Assembly (NCBI GenBank): GCA_902363595.1
Contig: CABJAP010000005.1
Span: 218,223-282,222, forward strand
Direction: 5' to 3'
DNA: 64,000 nucleotides
Source: Clostridia bacterium
GTDB taxonomy: Bacteria; Bacillota; Clostridia; Peptostreptococcales; Anaerovoracaceae
A program made the position numbers and the translations under genes. Shown one piece after another: positions 50,548-58,177 of the stretch. Under the pieces are notes generated by a model. It saw only the letters and a program-made list of their open reading frames with translations. It was not told the DNA's origin and did not search any database. The first letter of the stretch is position 1. Each line of letters starts with the position of its first letter.

Positions 50548-51450
50548 TCATTTTGTTCCTTTTAACCATCCGGGACGGCTGTATGCCGGATCCGGATATT
50601 CATAAAATCCTCTGCCTGTCTTTTCGCCGAGCCTTCCCTGCTCGATCATCTCACGGAGAGCGCGGGGCGGCAGATCGTCGGGATCTTTACTTTCGTCATA
50701 ATATGTTAGCTCGATCTGTTCCACGATGTCAAGTCCCACCTTATCCATGAGGCCGAAAGGTCCGTGGGGCGTGCCCCATTCCAGCATCCAGGCCCTGTCA
50801 AAATCTTCAGGTGTGATATATCCTTCAGACCAAAGCTTCAGGCTCTCTTTTTTGATGGCCCTCCAGACCCGGTTGAGGGAAAAGCCTTTGATCTCCTTCT
50901 TGGTAATGATGGGAACATTCTCCTGGGCGGTGAGAAAAGCAATGGCCGCTTCCCTGGTTTCTTCGGAAGTATTGTCATTCCACATAACTTCCACCAGATC
51001 ATCCGTGGTAGGCGTCATAAAATTGATATTAAAGGTCTTGTCCTTGCGGGCGACAAAGGAGCCGATATCAGACGCTTTGAGAGAGGAGCTGTTGGTGGTC
51101 AGGAGCGTTGCGGCAGGTGCGGCCTGGTCCAGTTCCTTCCATACCTTCTGCTTTAAGGACAAAACTTCTGGGACGTTTTCTATGATAATGTCGCAGTCCC
51201 TGAGCGCTTCCTCGAGATTGGAAGTTGTGCGCATACTGCTGAAAGCTGTGGCAGCCATGTCCGGCGACAGCCGTTCTTCATCCACCCAGTCTCCAAACCA
51301 GCCCTTGATCTTTGCCATTGCATTTGAGAGCTGTTCTTCCGATAAATCATAAAGACAAACCTTTCTTCCAAAGGCGGCGCTGCGAAATGCAAGCATGGAG
51401 CCTTGGGTTCCGGAACCGACGATGGTGACATTTTGCGGTAATTTCGACAT
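50548..51450 (-). CDS. 3-hydroxyacyl-CoA dehydrogenase family protein with altered active site
   Basis: About 300 residues. Rossmann motif VTIVGSGTQGSMLAF at the start. C-terminal domain with GFSLNRVWRAIKKESLKLW, TPHGPFGLMDKVGLD and TGRGFYEYPDP. The block that usually reads HFFNPVPxMKLVE is here NFMTPTTDDLVE, so Asn143 replaces the catalytic His, while Glu154 is kept. NAD binding looks intact. Either chemistry differs or another residue acts. The frame also allows TTG 51456, but AAGGAGG lies 7 nt before ATG 51450. It is the first gene of the leftward sigma-54 unit. Confidence 0.85.
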   Translation of the reverse strand: MSKLPQNVTIVGSGTQGSMLAFRSAAFGRKVCLYDLSEEQLSNAMAKIKGWFGDWVDEERLSPDMAATAFSSMRTTSNLEEALRDCDIIIENVPEVLSLKQKVWKELDQAAPAATLLTTNSSSLKASDIGSFVARKDKTFNINFMTPTTDDLVEVMWNDNTSEETREAAIAFLTAQENVPIITKKEIKGFSLNRVWRAIKKESLKLWSEGYITPEDFDRAWMLEWGTPHGPFGLMDKVGLDIVEQIELTYYDESKDPDDLPPRALREMIEQGRLGEKTGRGFYEYPDPAYSRPGWLKGTK

Positions 51451-51508
51451 ATTCAATCCTCCTTAGTAAAATTTGATTAATAGCGTTTTATAACCAATTA
51501 ATTAAAGA

Positions 51509-51524
51509 TGCAAAAACAATGCCA
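51509..51524 (-). promoter_or_regulatory. Sigma-54 promoter of the dehydrogenase operon
   Basis: Read on the minus strand: TGGCAT-TGTTT-TTGCA, with GG and GC ten bases apart, 58 bp before the ATG at 51450. It is divergent from the TRAP promoter at 51875. Confidence 0.88.
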
Positions 51525-51627
51525 GAAAGACCGGAGTCGGACTAAAGAAAGAAGGCGGGCAAACAAAAGCAATTTCAGGCTGGTCAAGGAAAGCCTTCCA
51601 CGTAAAAGGAGAGCGGAATCGCAGGGT

Positions 51628-51729
51628 TTAATCATTTTTCGCTATTTAGTTAAAAGTGATTAGAAGCACCAGCCCTTGAAAAAAAGCGGGCCGGGGTGAC
51701 AGCTGGGCGAATTAGTCAGATTTGATTAG
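51628..51729. promoter_or_regulatory. Enhancer cluster: three copies of the TTAGTCA-N4-TGATTAG motif
   Basis: Minus-strand copy ATAGCGA-AAAA-TGATTAA at 51628-51645; plus-strand copy TTAGTTA-AAAG-TGATTAG directly adjacent at 51646-51663; plus-strand copy TTAGTCA-GATT-TGATTAG at 51712-51729. The cluster lies between the two divergent sigma-54 promoters, 104 bp from one and 146 bp from the other. A weaker copy TTAGTAA-AATT-TGATTAA is at 51463-51480. The rest of the 51.46-51.93 kb intergenic region holds no gene. Confidence 0.75.
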
Positions 51730-51874
51730 AAATGGAGGGCGCCAGGCAGGAAAAGCAGGTGCTTTTTCAAAGGAAGTCAGATTCTTTCTGCAGGAATTCT
51801 GCCTGTTCTCTTTGTTGAATTTTCAGGAAAGAAGGTGTGCGGCCCGGCAGCCCTTTATGCCATAAAACGGTAAA

Positions 51875-51890
51875 TGGCATAAATATTGCT
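51875..51890 (+). promoter_or_regulatory. Sigma-54 promoter of the TRAP operon
   Basis: TGGCAT-AAATA-TTGCT with GG and GC ten bases apart, 45 bp before the dctP ATG. A short inverted repeat (ATGCCAT/ATGGCAT) overlaps the -24 box. Confidence 0.9.
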
Positions 51891-51934
51891 TTTTATCCTG
51901 GTGTCAATTATTTAATTTACGAGAGGAGGATAAA

Positions 51935-52948
51935 ATGAAAAAAGTTTTAATTGCAATGTTATGTCTCATATTATGTCTTGGGCTGATGACAGGCTGCGGC
52001 GGAGGAGGTGGCGATGATTCTGCTGCGGACGGCGATCAGATTACCATTCGTATCGCATCAGATGAAACCAGCGACACCCCTTGCTCAGAAGCGACTGAAA
52101 TTTTCAAAAAAGAAGTTGAGGAAAAATCCGGCGGGAAAATGACCGTAGAATATTTCTGCGACTCTGCCATGGGCGATGAGAGAGAAATCGCCGAATCCGT
52201 CAACATGGGAAATCTGGAAATGGGTATTATCTCCGGATGTTATCTGGCGACCTATGATGAAAACTGGTACCTGGTTGACATGCCATATGTATTCAAAGAC
52301 AGAGACACCATGTACAAGCACCTGGACGGCGAAGTAGGACAGATTCTCAAGGATGGTCTGAAAGAAAAATCCAAGATCGAATGCCTCGATTTCGCTGACG
52401 GTTCCTTTAAGGTTCTGCTAAACAGCAAAAAAGAGATCAAAACCGTCAACGATATGTCCAATCTCAAATTCAGAAGCCAGGAAAGCCAGATGAACATGTC
52501 CATCTATAAGGCATGGAAGTCCACGGCTGTTCCCATGGGATTCAGCGAAATCTATACGGCTCTCCAGCAGGGAACGGTCGATGGCGTAGATACATCGCCC
52601 CTGTATCAGAGAAGCGGAAAGTTCTTCGAGGTGGGCAAATACTACACCATGACCAACCATCAGGCCCTCTTGATGAACAGCATCATCAATACCGACTTCA
52701 TGGCTTCGCTGCCTGAAGATATGCAGCAGGTGATACGGGATGCCAGCAAAGAAGCTTATGGCGTTCAGGAAAGAGCCATCGTTAAGGAAGCTGAAGAATA
52801 CGCATGCAAAGTTATGGATGACGCTGGATGCAAACGGCACGATTTGACTGAGGCTGAATTAAAGACCTTCAAAGACGCCAGCAAAGCCGTATACGACGAA
52901 TACAGCAAAGTCGTCGATCCGAAACTATATGAATTGATGGGACTCTAA
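51935..52948 (+). CDS. TRAP transporter substrate-binding protein (DctP family)
   Basis: 337 residues. N-terminal signal with lipobox GLMTGC, Cys21, followed by a Gly-rich stretch, so it is a lipoprotein on the outer membrane face. ITIRIASDETSDTPCSEATEIFKKEVEEKSGGKMTVEYF and LKFRSQESQMNMSIYKAWKSTAVPMGFSEIYTALQQGTVDG are DctP blocks. The last holds the Arg that binds the substrate carboxylate (in FRSQES), so an organic acid is expected. It is the first of three TRAP genes under a sigma-54 promoter. Confidence 0.94.
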   Translation: MKKVLIAMLCLILCLGLMTGCGGGGGDDSAADGDQITIRIASDETSDTPCSEATEIFKKEVEEKSGGKMTVEYFCDSAMGDEREIAESVNMGNLEMGIISGCYLATYDENWYLVDMPYVFKDRDTMYKHLDGEVGQILKDGLKEKSKIECLDFADGSFKVLLNSKKEIKTVNDMSNLKFRSQESQMNMSIYKAWKSTAVPMGFSEIYTALQQGTVDGVDTSPLYQRSGKFFEVGKYYTMTNHQALLMNSIINTDFMASLPEDMQQVIRDASKEAYGVQERAIVKEAEEYACKVMDDAGCKRHDLTEAELKTFKDASKAVYDEYSKVVDPKLYELMGL

Positions 52949-52962
52949 TTCAAGGAGCGGGT

Positions 52963-52989
52963 GTTCCGGGTAAAACCCTTACCCGGAAC
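52963..52989 (+). other. Intra-operon hairpin between TRAP genes
   Basis: GTTCCGGGTAA (52963-52973) and TTACCCGGAAC (52979-52989) form a perfect 11-bp stem with a 5-nt loop and no T-run. It probably protects the dctP message and gives more binding protein than membrane subunits. Confidence 0.7.
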
Positions 52990-53033
52990 GCATTTAAAAA
53001 GAAACAGTTGCTTATGCGGAAGCGAGGAGAACA

Positions 53034-53555
53034 ATGAAAACGATACGCAAAATAGTAAGCGGCTATGACTTTATTGAAAAATGGGTTTTGATTGTTTTGA
53101 CACTCATTATGGTAATCGTTATCGCCGCACAAGTATTTACTCGTTATGTACTGGGGGATGCGCTGTACTGGTCCGAGGAACTGGGCAAATTCATCTTTGT
53201 ATGGATTTCCTGGCTGGGAGTGAGCGCGGGAATGAAAGAAAAAGAGCATATTCAGGTCAGGCTGGTACACGACGCCCTCACAAAAAAGGGACTGGTAAAA
53301 GCACAAGAAACGCTGGAACTGCTCTTAAACCTATGCTGGTTTATCACAAGTGTGATCGTAACCTATTATGGCATAGGTATCGTGGGCATGCAGATGGACA
53401 CAGCCGTCTACGGCGCTTCCACAGGAATCCCCATGTGGATCCCGTATCTGTGTGTACCAGTCAGCGGATTTATCATCTGTCTGAGACTGATCGGGGAGAT
53501 GTACAAAAATGTATGCGATCTGTTTGTAAAGAGAAAGGAGGGAGTAAATGGGTAG
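53034..53555 (+). CDS. TRAP transporter small permease subunit (DctQ family)
   Basis: 173 residues with four membrane helices. VLIVLTLIMVIVIAAQVFTRYVLGDALYWSEELGKFIFVWISWLGVSAGMKEKEHI is the classical DctQ pattern, including the R-Y-x3-x3-W-S-E-E block. It forms the membrane complex with the DctM subunit whose gene overlaps its end by 8 bp. Confidence 0.92.
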   Translation: MKTIRKIVSGYDFIEKWVLIVLTLIMVIVIAAQVFTRYVLGDALYWSEELGKFIFVWISWLGVSAGMKEKEHIQVRLVHDALTKKGLVKAQETLELLLNLCWFITSVIVTYYGIGIVGMQMDTAVYGASTGIPMWIPYLCVPVSGFIICLRLIGEMYKNVCDLFVKRKEGVNG

Positions 53556-54822
53556 TATTGTAATGCTGTTCGGAGGAATGATCCTTTTGATTTTCATCGG
53601 CGTTCCGGTGGGATATGCCATCGGTCTGTCTACCATCTGCACCTATGCAGCTTACTCAAATGTCTCAATTTCTCTGATATCACAGAACTGTTTTACCGGA
53701 CTTAATTCATTTGTTTTATTGGCAATCCCGTTTTTTATCCTGGCAGGAGTCATCATGGGAGAAGGCGGAATCGCAAAACGACTGGTGGATTTGGCGGATG
53801 CCGTCATCGGCTTTGTCACCGGCGGACTGGGAATGGTAGCTATTTTGACCAGCACCTTCTTCGGCGCCATCACAGGTTCAGGAAACGCCACCACATCAGC
53901 AGTGGGAGCATTATTGATCCCTTCCATGGAGGAAAAGAAATACGGGAGAGTTTTCAGCAGTACGCTGGTAGCATCTGCGGGAGCGATCGGCATTATCATT
54001 CCGCCCAGCATCCCCTTTGTTATTTATGGAGTGTCCACGGGCACCAGCATCGGCGACCTGTTTATCGCGGGTATTATCCCGGGACTGCTGATGGCCCTTG
54101 TCCTCATGGTAGCATGTTATATTATTTCCAAAAAGAACGGTTACGGCGGCAGTGACACCAGACCGAACGCAAAGCATATTCTCATTGCTGCCAGGAATGG
54201 GATCTGGGCTCTGCTGGCGCCGGTGATTATTTTGGGCGGTATCTATGCAGGTATCTTCACCCCGACCGAATCGGCAGTAGTCGCGGTTGTCTATTCTATT
54301 CTGGTGGGATTTTTTATCTACCGGGAGCTGACGATCAAAAAACTGCTGGATGCGATTTACAAGACGGCGATTATCAATGGAATCACCAGCTTTATCATCG
54401 CCTTCTCAGCGTCTATGTGTAAGTTCATCAGTATTGAACGTATTCCGGATATGATCTGCGATGCCATTACCAGCATAACCGACAGTAAAATCATCATCCT
54501 GCTTTTGCTCAATATTGTACTCTTGCTGATCGGGATGCTCATTGATATTATTCCGGCTATCATTATTTTAGCTCCGATCTTTTTGCCGCTGGTGGAATCC
54601 TACGGTATGAGTCCAATCCAGTTCGGTGTCATGCTTGTTCTCAATCTGGGGATCGGTTTTGTAACGCCGCCTTATGGCTCAACTCTGTTCGTTGCTTCGG
54701 CCATATCCAAGATACCAGTAGATCGAATGTTTAAAACAGCCTTCGTCTTTACCGGAGTTTTGAGCATTGTACTGCTGATCGTTACTTATATACCGGCGGC
54801 ATCCTTGCTGCTGGTCCAGTAA
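53548..54822 (+). CDS. TRAP transporter large permease subunit (DctM family)
   Basis: 424 residues with about twelve membrane helices; transports the substrate with sodium. FTGLNSFVLLAIPFFILAGVIMGEGGIAKRLVD, FFGAITGSGNATTSAVGALLIPSME and IGIIIPPSIPFVIYG are DctM motifs. It overlaps dctQ by 8 bp and is followed by a terminator 35 bp after the stop, so the TRAP operon is exactly three genes long. Confidence 0.94.
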   Translation: MGSIVMLFGGMILLIFIGVPVGYAIGLSTICTYAAYSNVSISLISQNCFTGLNSFVLLAIPFFILAGVIMGEGGIAKRLVDLADAVIGFVTGGLGMVAILTSTFFGAITGSGNATTSAVGALLIPSMEEKKYGRVFSSTLVASAGAIGIIIPPSIPFVIYGVSTGTSIGDLFIAGIIPGLLMALVLMVACYIISKKNGYGGSDTRPNAKHILIAARNGIWALLAPVIILGGIYAGIFTPTESAVVAVVYSILVGFFIYRELTIKKLLDAIYKTAIINGITSFIIAFSASMCKFISIERIPDMICDAITSITDSKIIILLLLNIVLLLIGMLIDIIPAIIILAPIFLPLVESYGMSPIQFGVMLVLNLGIGFVTPPYGSTLFVASAISKIPVDRMFKTAFVFTGVLSIVLLIVTYIPAASLLLVQ

Positions 54823-54856
54823 AGATAACGGCTGCGCTGTACGAAAAAGAATCATA

Positions 54857-54889
54857 AAAGGAAGCGCTGCCCATACGCTTCCTTTTTTC
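54857..54889 (+). terminator. Terminator of the TRAP operon
   Basis: AAAGGAAGCG (54857-54866) pairs with CGCTTCCTTT (54876-54885) around a 9-nt loop, followed by T's. Confidence 0.9.
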
Positions 54890-54911
54890 TTTGGTGTTTC
54901 TTTACACGGTA

Positions 54912-55014
54912 CTAATTGTTTCTGACTTTATAGCTAAAAATGATTAGGAGGTGAAAGCCTTTGGAAAAAAGGCACCATGAGTATCGTTCAGATAAATTAG
55001 TCAGCGGTGATTAT
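54912..55014. promoter_or_regulatory. Enhancer cluster upstream of the pxp operon
   Basis: ATAGCTA-AAAA-TGATTAG (54930-54947, plus) has a weak minus-strand copy directly on its left (54912-54929). TTAGTCA-GCGG-TGATTAT follows at 54997-55014. Layout and the 67-bp distance between plus copies match the cluster at 51628-51729. The last copy ends 134 bp before the -24 box. The 54.82-55.20 kb gap holds no gene otherwise. Confidence 0.75.
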
Positions 55015-55147
55015 TTGCTGCCATATGCAGTATGGCGGAGAAAAAAGAATAAATCGAAATATTTTGAAATTTTGCGAGAGACAGATGTTTCATTTCCAAT
55101 GGAAGATAGCTGTTTCAGGAGCATGGCCTGACAGCAGCCCTTTCCAC

Positions 55148-55163
55148 TGGCACAATTATTGCT
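55148..55163 (+). promoter_or_regulatory. Sigma-54 promoter of the pxp operon
   Basis: TGGCAC-AATTA-TTGCT, a full consensus match, with GG and GC ten bases apart. It is 41 bp before the small ORF at 55204 and 109 bp before pxpB. Confidence 0.93.
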
Positions 55164-55203
55164 CCTATTAAGGGATGAAAACCATTTCTGAGAGGAGGGA
55201 AAC

Positions 55204-55272
55204 ATGAAAAGCGTATTAATTTCAATAGCTGGTGTTTTTGAACAGCAGGAAAAAGTCCGGGAGGTGAAATGA
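55204..55272 (+). CDS. 22-residue leader peptide overlapping pxpB
   Basis: ATG 55204 has GAGAGGAGGGAAAC before it, the best ribosome site of the operon, and lies at the same distance from the -12 box as the starts of the other sigma-54 genes here. The peptide starts MKSVLISIAG and ends with EVK. Its stop TGA overlaps the pxpB ATG (TGATG), so pxpB translation is likely coupled to it. It has no cluster of a single amino acid that would suggest classical attenuation. Confidence 0.6.
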   Translation: MKSVLISIAGVFEQQEKVREVK

Positions 55273-56129
55273 TGGATAAAACGTTCAAAATTTGGGAAGT
55301 CGGCGACTGTTATATTATGATCGACTTTGGGCTTGTGAAAAGCGTCGAAGTTAATATAAAAGCCACCCTGTTGAAGGATATGATGGGGAAGGAAGGCGTT
55401 GATGGAATCGTTGAATCCATTCCATCCAATTCTTCTCTTGTCATTAAGTATGATCCCAAAATCATTGAATTATCCAAAATCGTTCAATTGATGCACGATT
55501 TTCTGGATAGGATCGAATCCAAAGATAATTTGGAGATCCATTCAAGGATTATCGAGGTGCCAATTCTCTTTGATGATCCGTGGACCAAGGAATGCGTAGA
55601 AGATTATTGCAGGAAAATCAAACCCATTGAGAACAACATCGAGCTCATCTGCCGGGAAAACAAACTGGATGGACTGGAAGAACTCAAGTACAAATATTTG
55701 TTCCCCCAGCACTGGGTCACCTACGTCGGATTCACACCCGGCCTGGCCTCCAGTCTGTGCCTCGATCCCAGATGCGATTTAAGCGCGCCCAAGTACAATC
55801 CGCCGCGGCTGGAAACACCCACAGGCGCGGTCGGCATAGGCGGCTCCAACACATCCATCTATCCGCTGGTAAGTGCGGGCGGCTTTCAGCTGTTTGGCAT
55901 AACGCCGATACCGCTGCTGGATTTAGATCAGCGGCTGGATGGATTTAAAGATTCTCCGGTTTTGTTTAAAGTGGGCGACCGAATCAAGTATGTTGAAATC
56001 GATATGGACGACTATAACCGGATCAAGCAGCAAGCAGCTGACGGGACCTATCATTATAACATTATCCCATATGATAAATTCTGCCTGGGCGGATATCGGG
56101 AGTTCTTAGCTGAAGCGGGAACAAAGTAG
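55272..56129 (+). CDS. pxpB: 5-oxoprolinase subunit PxpB (KipI family)
   Basis: One of two carboxyltransferase-like subunits of the ATP-dependent 5-oxoprolinase. About 285 residues. Family block: VGFTPGLASSLCLDPRCDLSAPKYNPPRLETPTGAVGIGGSNTSIYPLVSAGGFQLFGITP, near residues 155-220. ATG 55269 is also possible, but GGAGG is 7 nt before ATG 55272. It is followed by pxpC, 13 bp later. In Bacillus KipI also inhibits the sporulation kinase KinA; nothing here suggests that role. Confidence 0.9.
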   Translation: MDKTFKIWEVGDCYIMIDFGLVKSVEVNIKATLLKDMMGKEGVDGIVESIPSNSSLVIKYDPKIIELSKIVQLMHDFLDRIESKDNLEIHSRIIEVPILFDDPWTKECVEDYCRKIKPIENNIELICRENKLDGLEELKYKYLFPQHWVTYVGFTPGLASSLCLDPRCDLSAPKYNPPRLETPTGAVGIGGSNTSIYPLVSAGGFQLFGITPIPLLDLDQRLDGFKDSPVLFKVGDRIKYVEIDMDDYNRIKQQAADGTYHYNIIPYDKFCLGGYREFLAEAGTK

Positions 56130-56142
56130 AGGAGGTGATTTG

Positions 56143-57117
56143 ATGTTGAAGATATTAGAAACCGGATTGAGAGTTACGGTGCAGGATTATCCGGGCAGAC
56201 AAGGGTTCGCCCATCTGGGAATACCAATTTCCGGCGCAATGGATGGTCTGGCGCTGCGGGTCGCCAATGCGCTGGTGGGAAACGACGAGACGGAAGGCGG
56301 TTTGGAATTTATCTATAAAGGAGCGAAAATTCAGTTCAGCCAGGATACCATATTCAGTGTATGCGGAGCATCGGCGAATGTAACCCTCGACGGAAACCCC
56401 ATCGACTTATGGAGCGCCCTTTATGCGCAGGCAGGTCAAATCCTGGATTTTTCCTTTGCCTCATCCGGCGTATATTCCTACCTAGCAGTGAAGGGGGGCA
56501 TTGATGTTCCTAAGGTTATGGGCAGCAAATCCACGTATGCCACATCCTTGCAGTTCGGCGGCTATAAAGGTCGTTTTCTCAAAGCAGGCGATGAAGTCCC
56601 AGTAGGCGCAAAGGTATCCAGGAGCGAGTATGAACCCAGGAAATTGAAGACGGAGTACATTCCGGACTACCGGGAGCCTGCGGAATGTGAGCTGATGCTC
56701 GGTTCTCACTGGGATTGGCTGACAAAGGAAGACATCGATCTGGTTTATTCCAGTGAATTTACGGTGAGCCGCGATTCCAGCAGGCTTGGATACCGGCTGG
56801 AAGGTCCTGAATTCCAGTTTTCAGAGATCGCCCATGGAAAACCTGCCGCAACCGGCGCTTTTCCTTCCAACATATATGACACCGGATACTACCACGGAGG
56901 TGTAAATCTGGCAGGTCAAACCCTCGTGATCTTTACCGCCGATTATCCGACGGCCGGCGGCTATATCCAGCCCTTTTTCATACCGGACTGCTGTCTGTGG
57001 AAGGTGGCGCAGACCAATTTGGGCGGGAAGATCAAATTCAAGCGAATCACCATCGATGAGATAAAAGCTGTTCGAGAAGACTTTGAGAACTATATAAACC
57101 CGGAAAGATTTGAATGA
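56143..57117 (+). CDS. pxpC: 5-oxoprolinase subunit PxpC (KipA family)
   Basis: Second carboxyltransferase-like subunit, about 324 residues. Family blocks: TVQDYPGRQGFAHLGIPISGAMDGLALRVANALVGN, TFSVCGASANVTLDG, SVYSYLAVKGGIDVP and C-terminal FTADYPTAGGYIQPFFI. AGGAGGTGATTTG precedes ATG 56143. PxpB and PxpC together bind and phosphorylate the substrate in the known enzyme; PxpA supplies the other part. Confidence 0.9.
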   Translation: MLKILETGLRVTVQDYPGRQGFAHLGIPISGAMDGLALRVANALVGNDETEGGLEFIYKGAKIQFSQDTIFSVCGASANVTLDGNPIDLWSALYAQAGQILDFSFASSGVYSYLAVKGGIDVPKVMGSKSTYATSLQFGGYKGRFLKAGDEVPVGAKVSRSEYEPRKLKTEYIPDYREPAECELMLGSHWDWLTKEDIDLVYSSEFTVSRDSSRLGYRLEGPEFQFSEIAHGKPAATGAFPSNIYDTGYYHGGVNLAGQTLVIFTADYPTAGGYIQPFFIPDCCLWKVAQTNLGGKIKFKRITIDEIKAVREDFENYINPERFE

Positions 57118-57143
57118 ATCTGCTTATCTGAGAGGAGAAGGTT

Positions 57144-57899
57144 ATGAAACAGATTGATATTAATTGCGATATGGGAGAAAGTTTTGGAAAATATACGATC
57201 GGATGCGACGAAGATATGATGGCGGAAGTGATCTCAGCAAACGTGGCATGCGGGTTCCATGCGGGAGATGCCAATGTGATGTGCAAAACGGTCAAATTAG
57301 CGAAAGAAAAAGGCGTTGCCGTAGGAGCCCATCCCGGATATCCGGATTTGGCCGGATTTGGAAGGCGTTATATGACTTTGACCCCGGAAGAATTATACAA
57401 TTACACCGTTTTCCAAGTGGGATCCCTGGTGCAGTTTCTCAAAATCAACGATATGGAGCTGAATCACATTAAGCCCCATGGCACCCTTTATAATACGCTG
57501 ATCGATCATGATGATCTGGCGGAAGCCTTTGCCAAAGCCTGCCGGGATATAAAGCCCGGATGCAGCGTGTATTTTATTGGCTCGATGCAGGGGAACTGCC
57601 TGGAGAAATACTGCGATCAGTATGGTTTGAATTATGTCAGCGAATTTAATTGCGATACGGACTATACACCGGAAGGAAAGATCTTGATCCGTAAGTCCTA
57701 TGGACATATTACACCGGAAGATAGCGTAAAGAGGGCCATAAAGTTCTTGGAAACAGGACAGGTGGCGGCATCTGACGGATCGACTCTGACCTTCAAAGCA
57801 GATTCCATCTGTGTTCACGGCGATTCCGACACTTGTGTGACGACGATAAAGCTTCTCAAAAAAGGACTGATGGAAGCAGGATATGAGCTGAAAGGATAG
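57144..57899 (+). CDS. pxpA: 5-oxoprolinase subunit PxpA (LamB/YcsF family)
   Basis: 251 residues, with the hallmark start QIDINCDMGESFGKYTIGCDEDMMAEVISANVACGFHAGDANVM and GVAVGAHPGYPDLAGFGRRYM. It is the hydrolytic subunit of 5-oxoprolinase, which with ATP converts 5-oxoproline to glutamate. Motif residues Asp, His and Glu for the active site are all visible. AGAGGAGAAGG precedes the ATG. Confidence 0.93.
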   Translation: MKQIDINCDMGESFGKYTIGCDEDMMAEVISANVACGFHAGDANVMCKTVKLAKEKGVAVGAHPGYPDLAGFGRRYMTLTPEELYNYTVFQVGSLVQFLKINDMELNHIKPHGTLYNTLIDHDDLAEAFAKACRDIKPGCSVYFIGSMQGNCLEKYCDQYGLNYVSEFNCDTDYTPEGKILIRKSYGHITPEDSVKRAIKFLETGQVAASDGSTLTFKADSICVHGDSDTCVTTIKLLKKGLMEAGYELKG

Positions 57900-57924
57900 A
57901 TTGTTTTTGTGAAAGGAGAGAACC

Positions 57925-58137
57925 ATGGCAAATATTACAAGCCCGATGCCGGGAAAGATTTTGGAAATCAACGTTGAAGTAGGCCAGCAGGTTACGAAGG
58001 GACAGGAGCTTTTAACCATGGAATCGATGAAAATGGAACTGCCCATCGTAGCGGAAGAAGGTGGAACAGTAACATCCATTCATGCAAAGGTTAATACAGC
58101 TGTAGCGGGAAACGCGCTGTTAGTAGTAATAGAGTAA
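57925..58137 (+). CDS. Biotin carboxyl carrier domain protein (70 aa)
   Basis: A one-domain biotinyl protein: MPGKILEINVEVGQQVTKGQELLTMESMKMELPIVAEEGG. The Lys of ESMKM near residue 35 is the biotin attachment site. At 70 residues it is only the carrier domain. AAAGGAG precedes the ATG. Biotin carriers with PxpBC-like genes recall split urea- or allophanate-type carboxylases, where KipI/KipA domains are the carboxyltransferase. No biotin carboxylase gene is in this window. Confidence 0.92.
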   Translation: MANITSPMPGKILEINVEVGQQVTKGQELLTMESMKMELPIVAEEGGTVTSIHAKVNTAVAGNALLVVIE

Positions 58138-58177
58138 TGAAATCGTTAAACCTGGTTTTTAAGATAGGAGGCTATCT

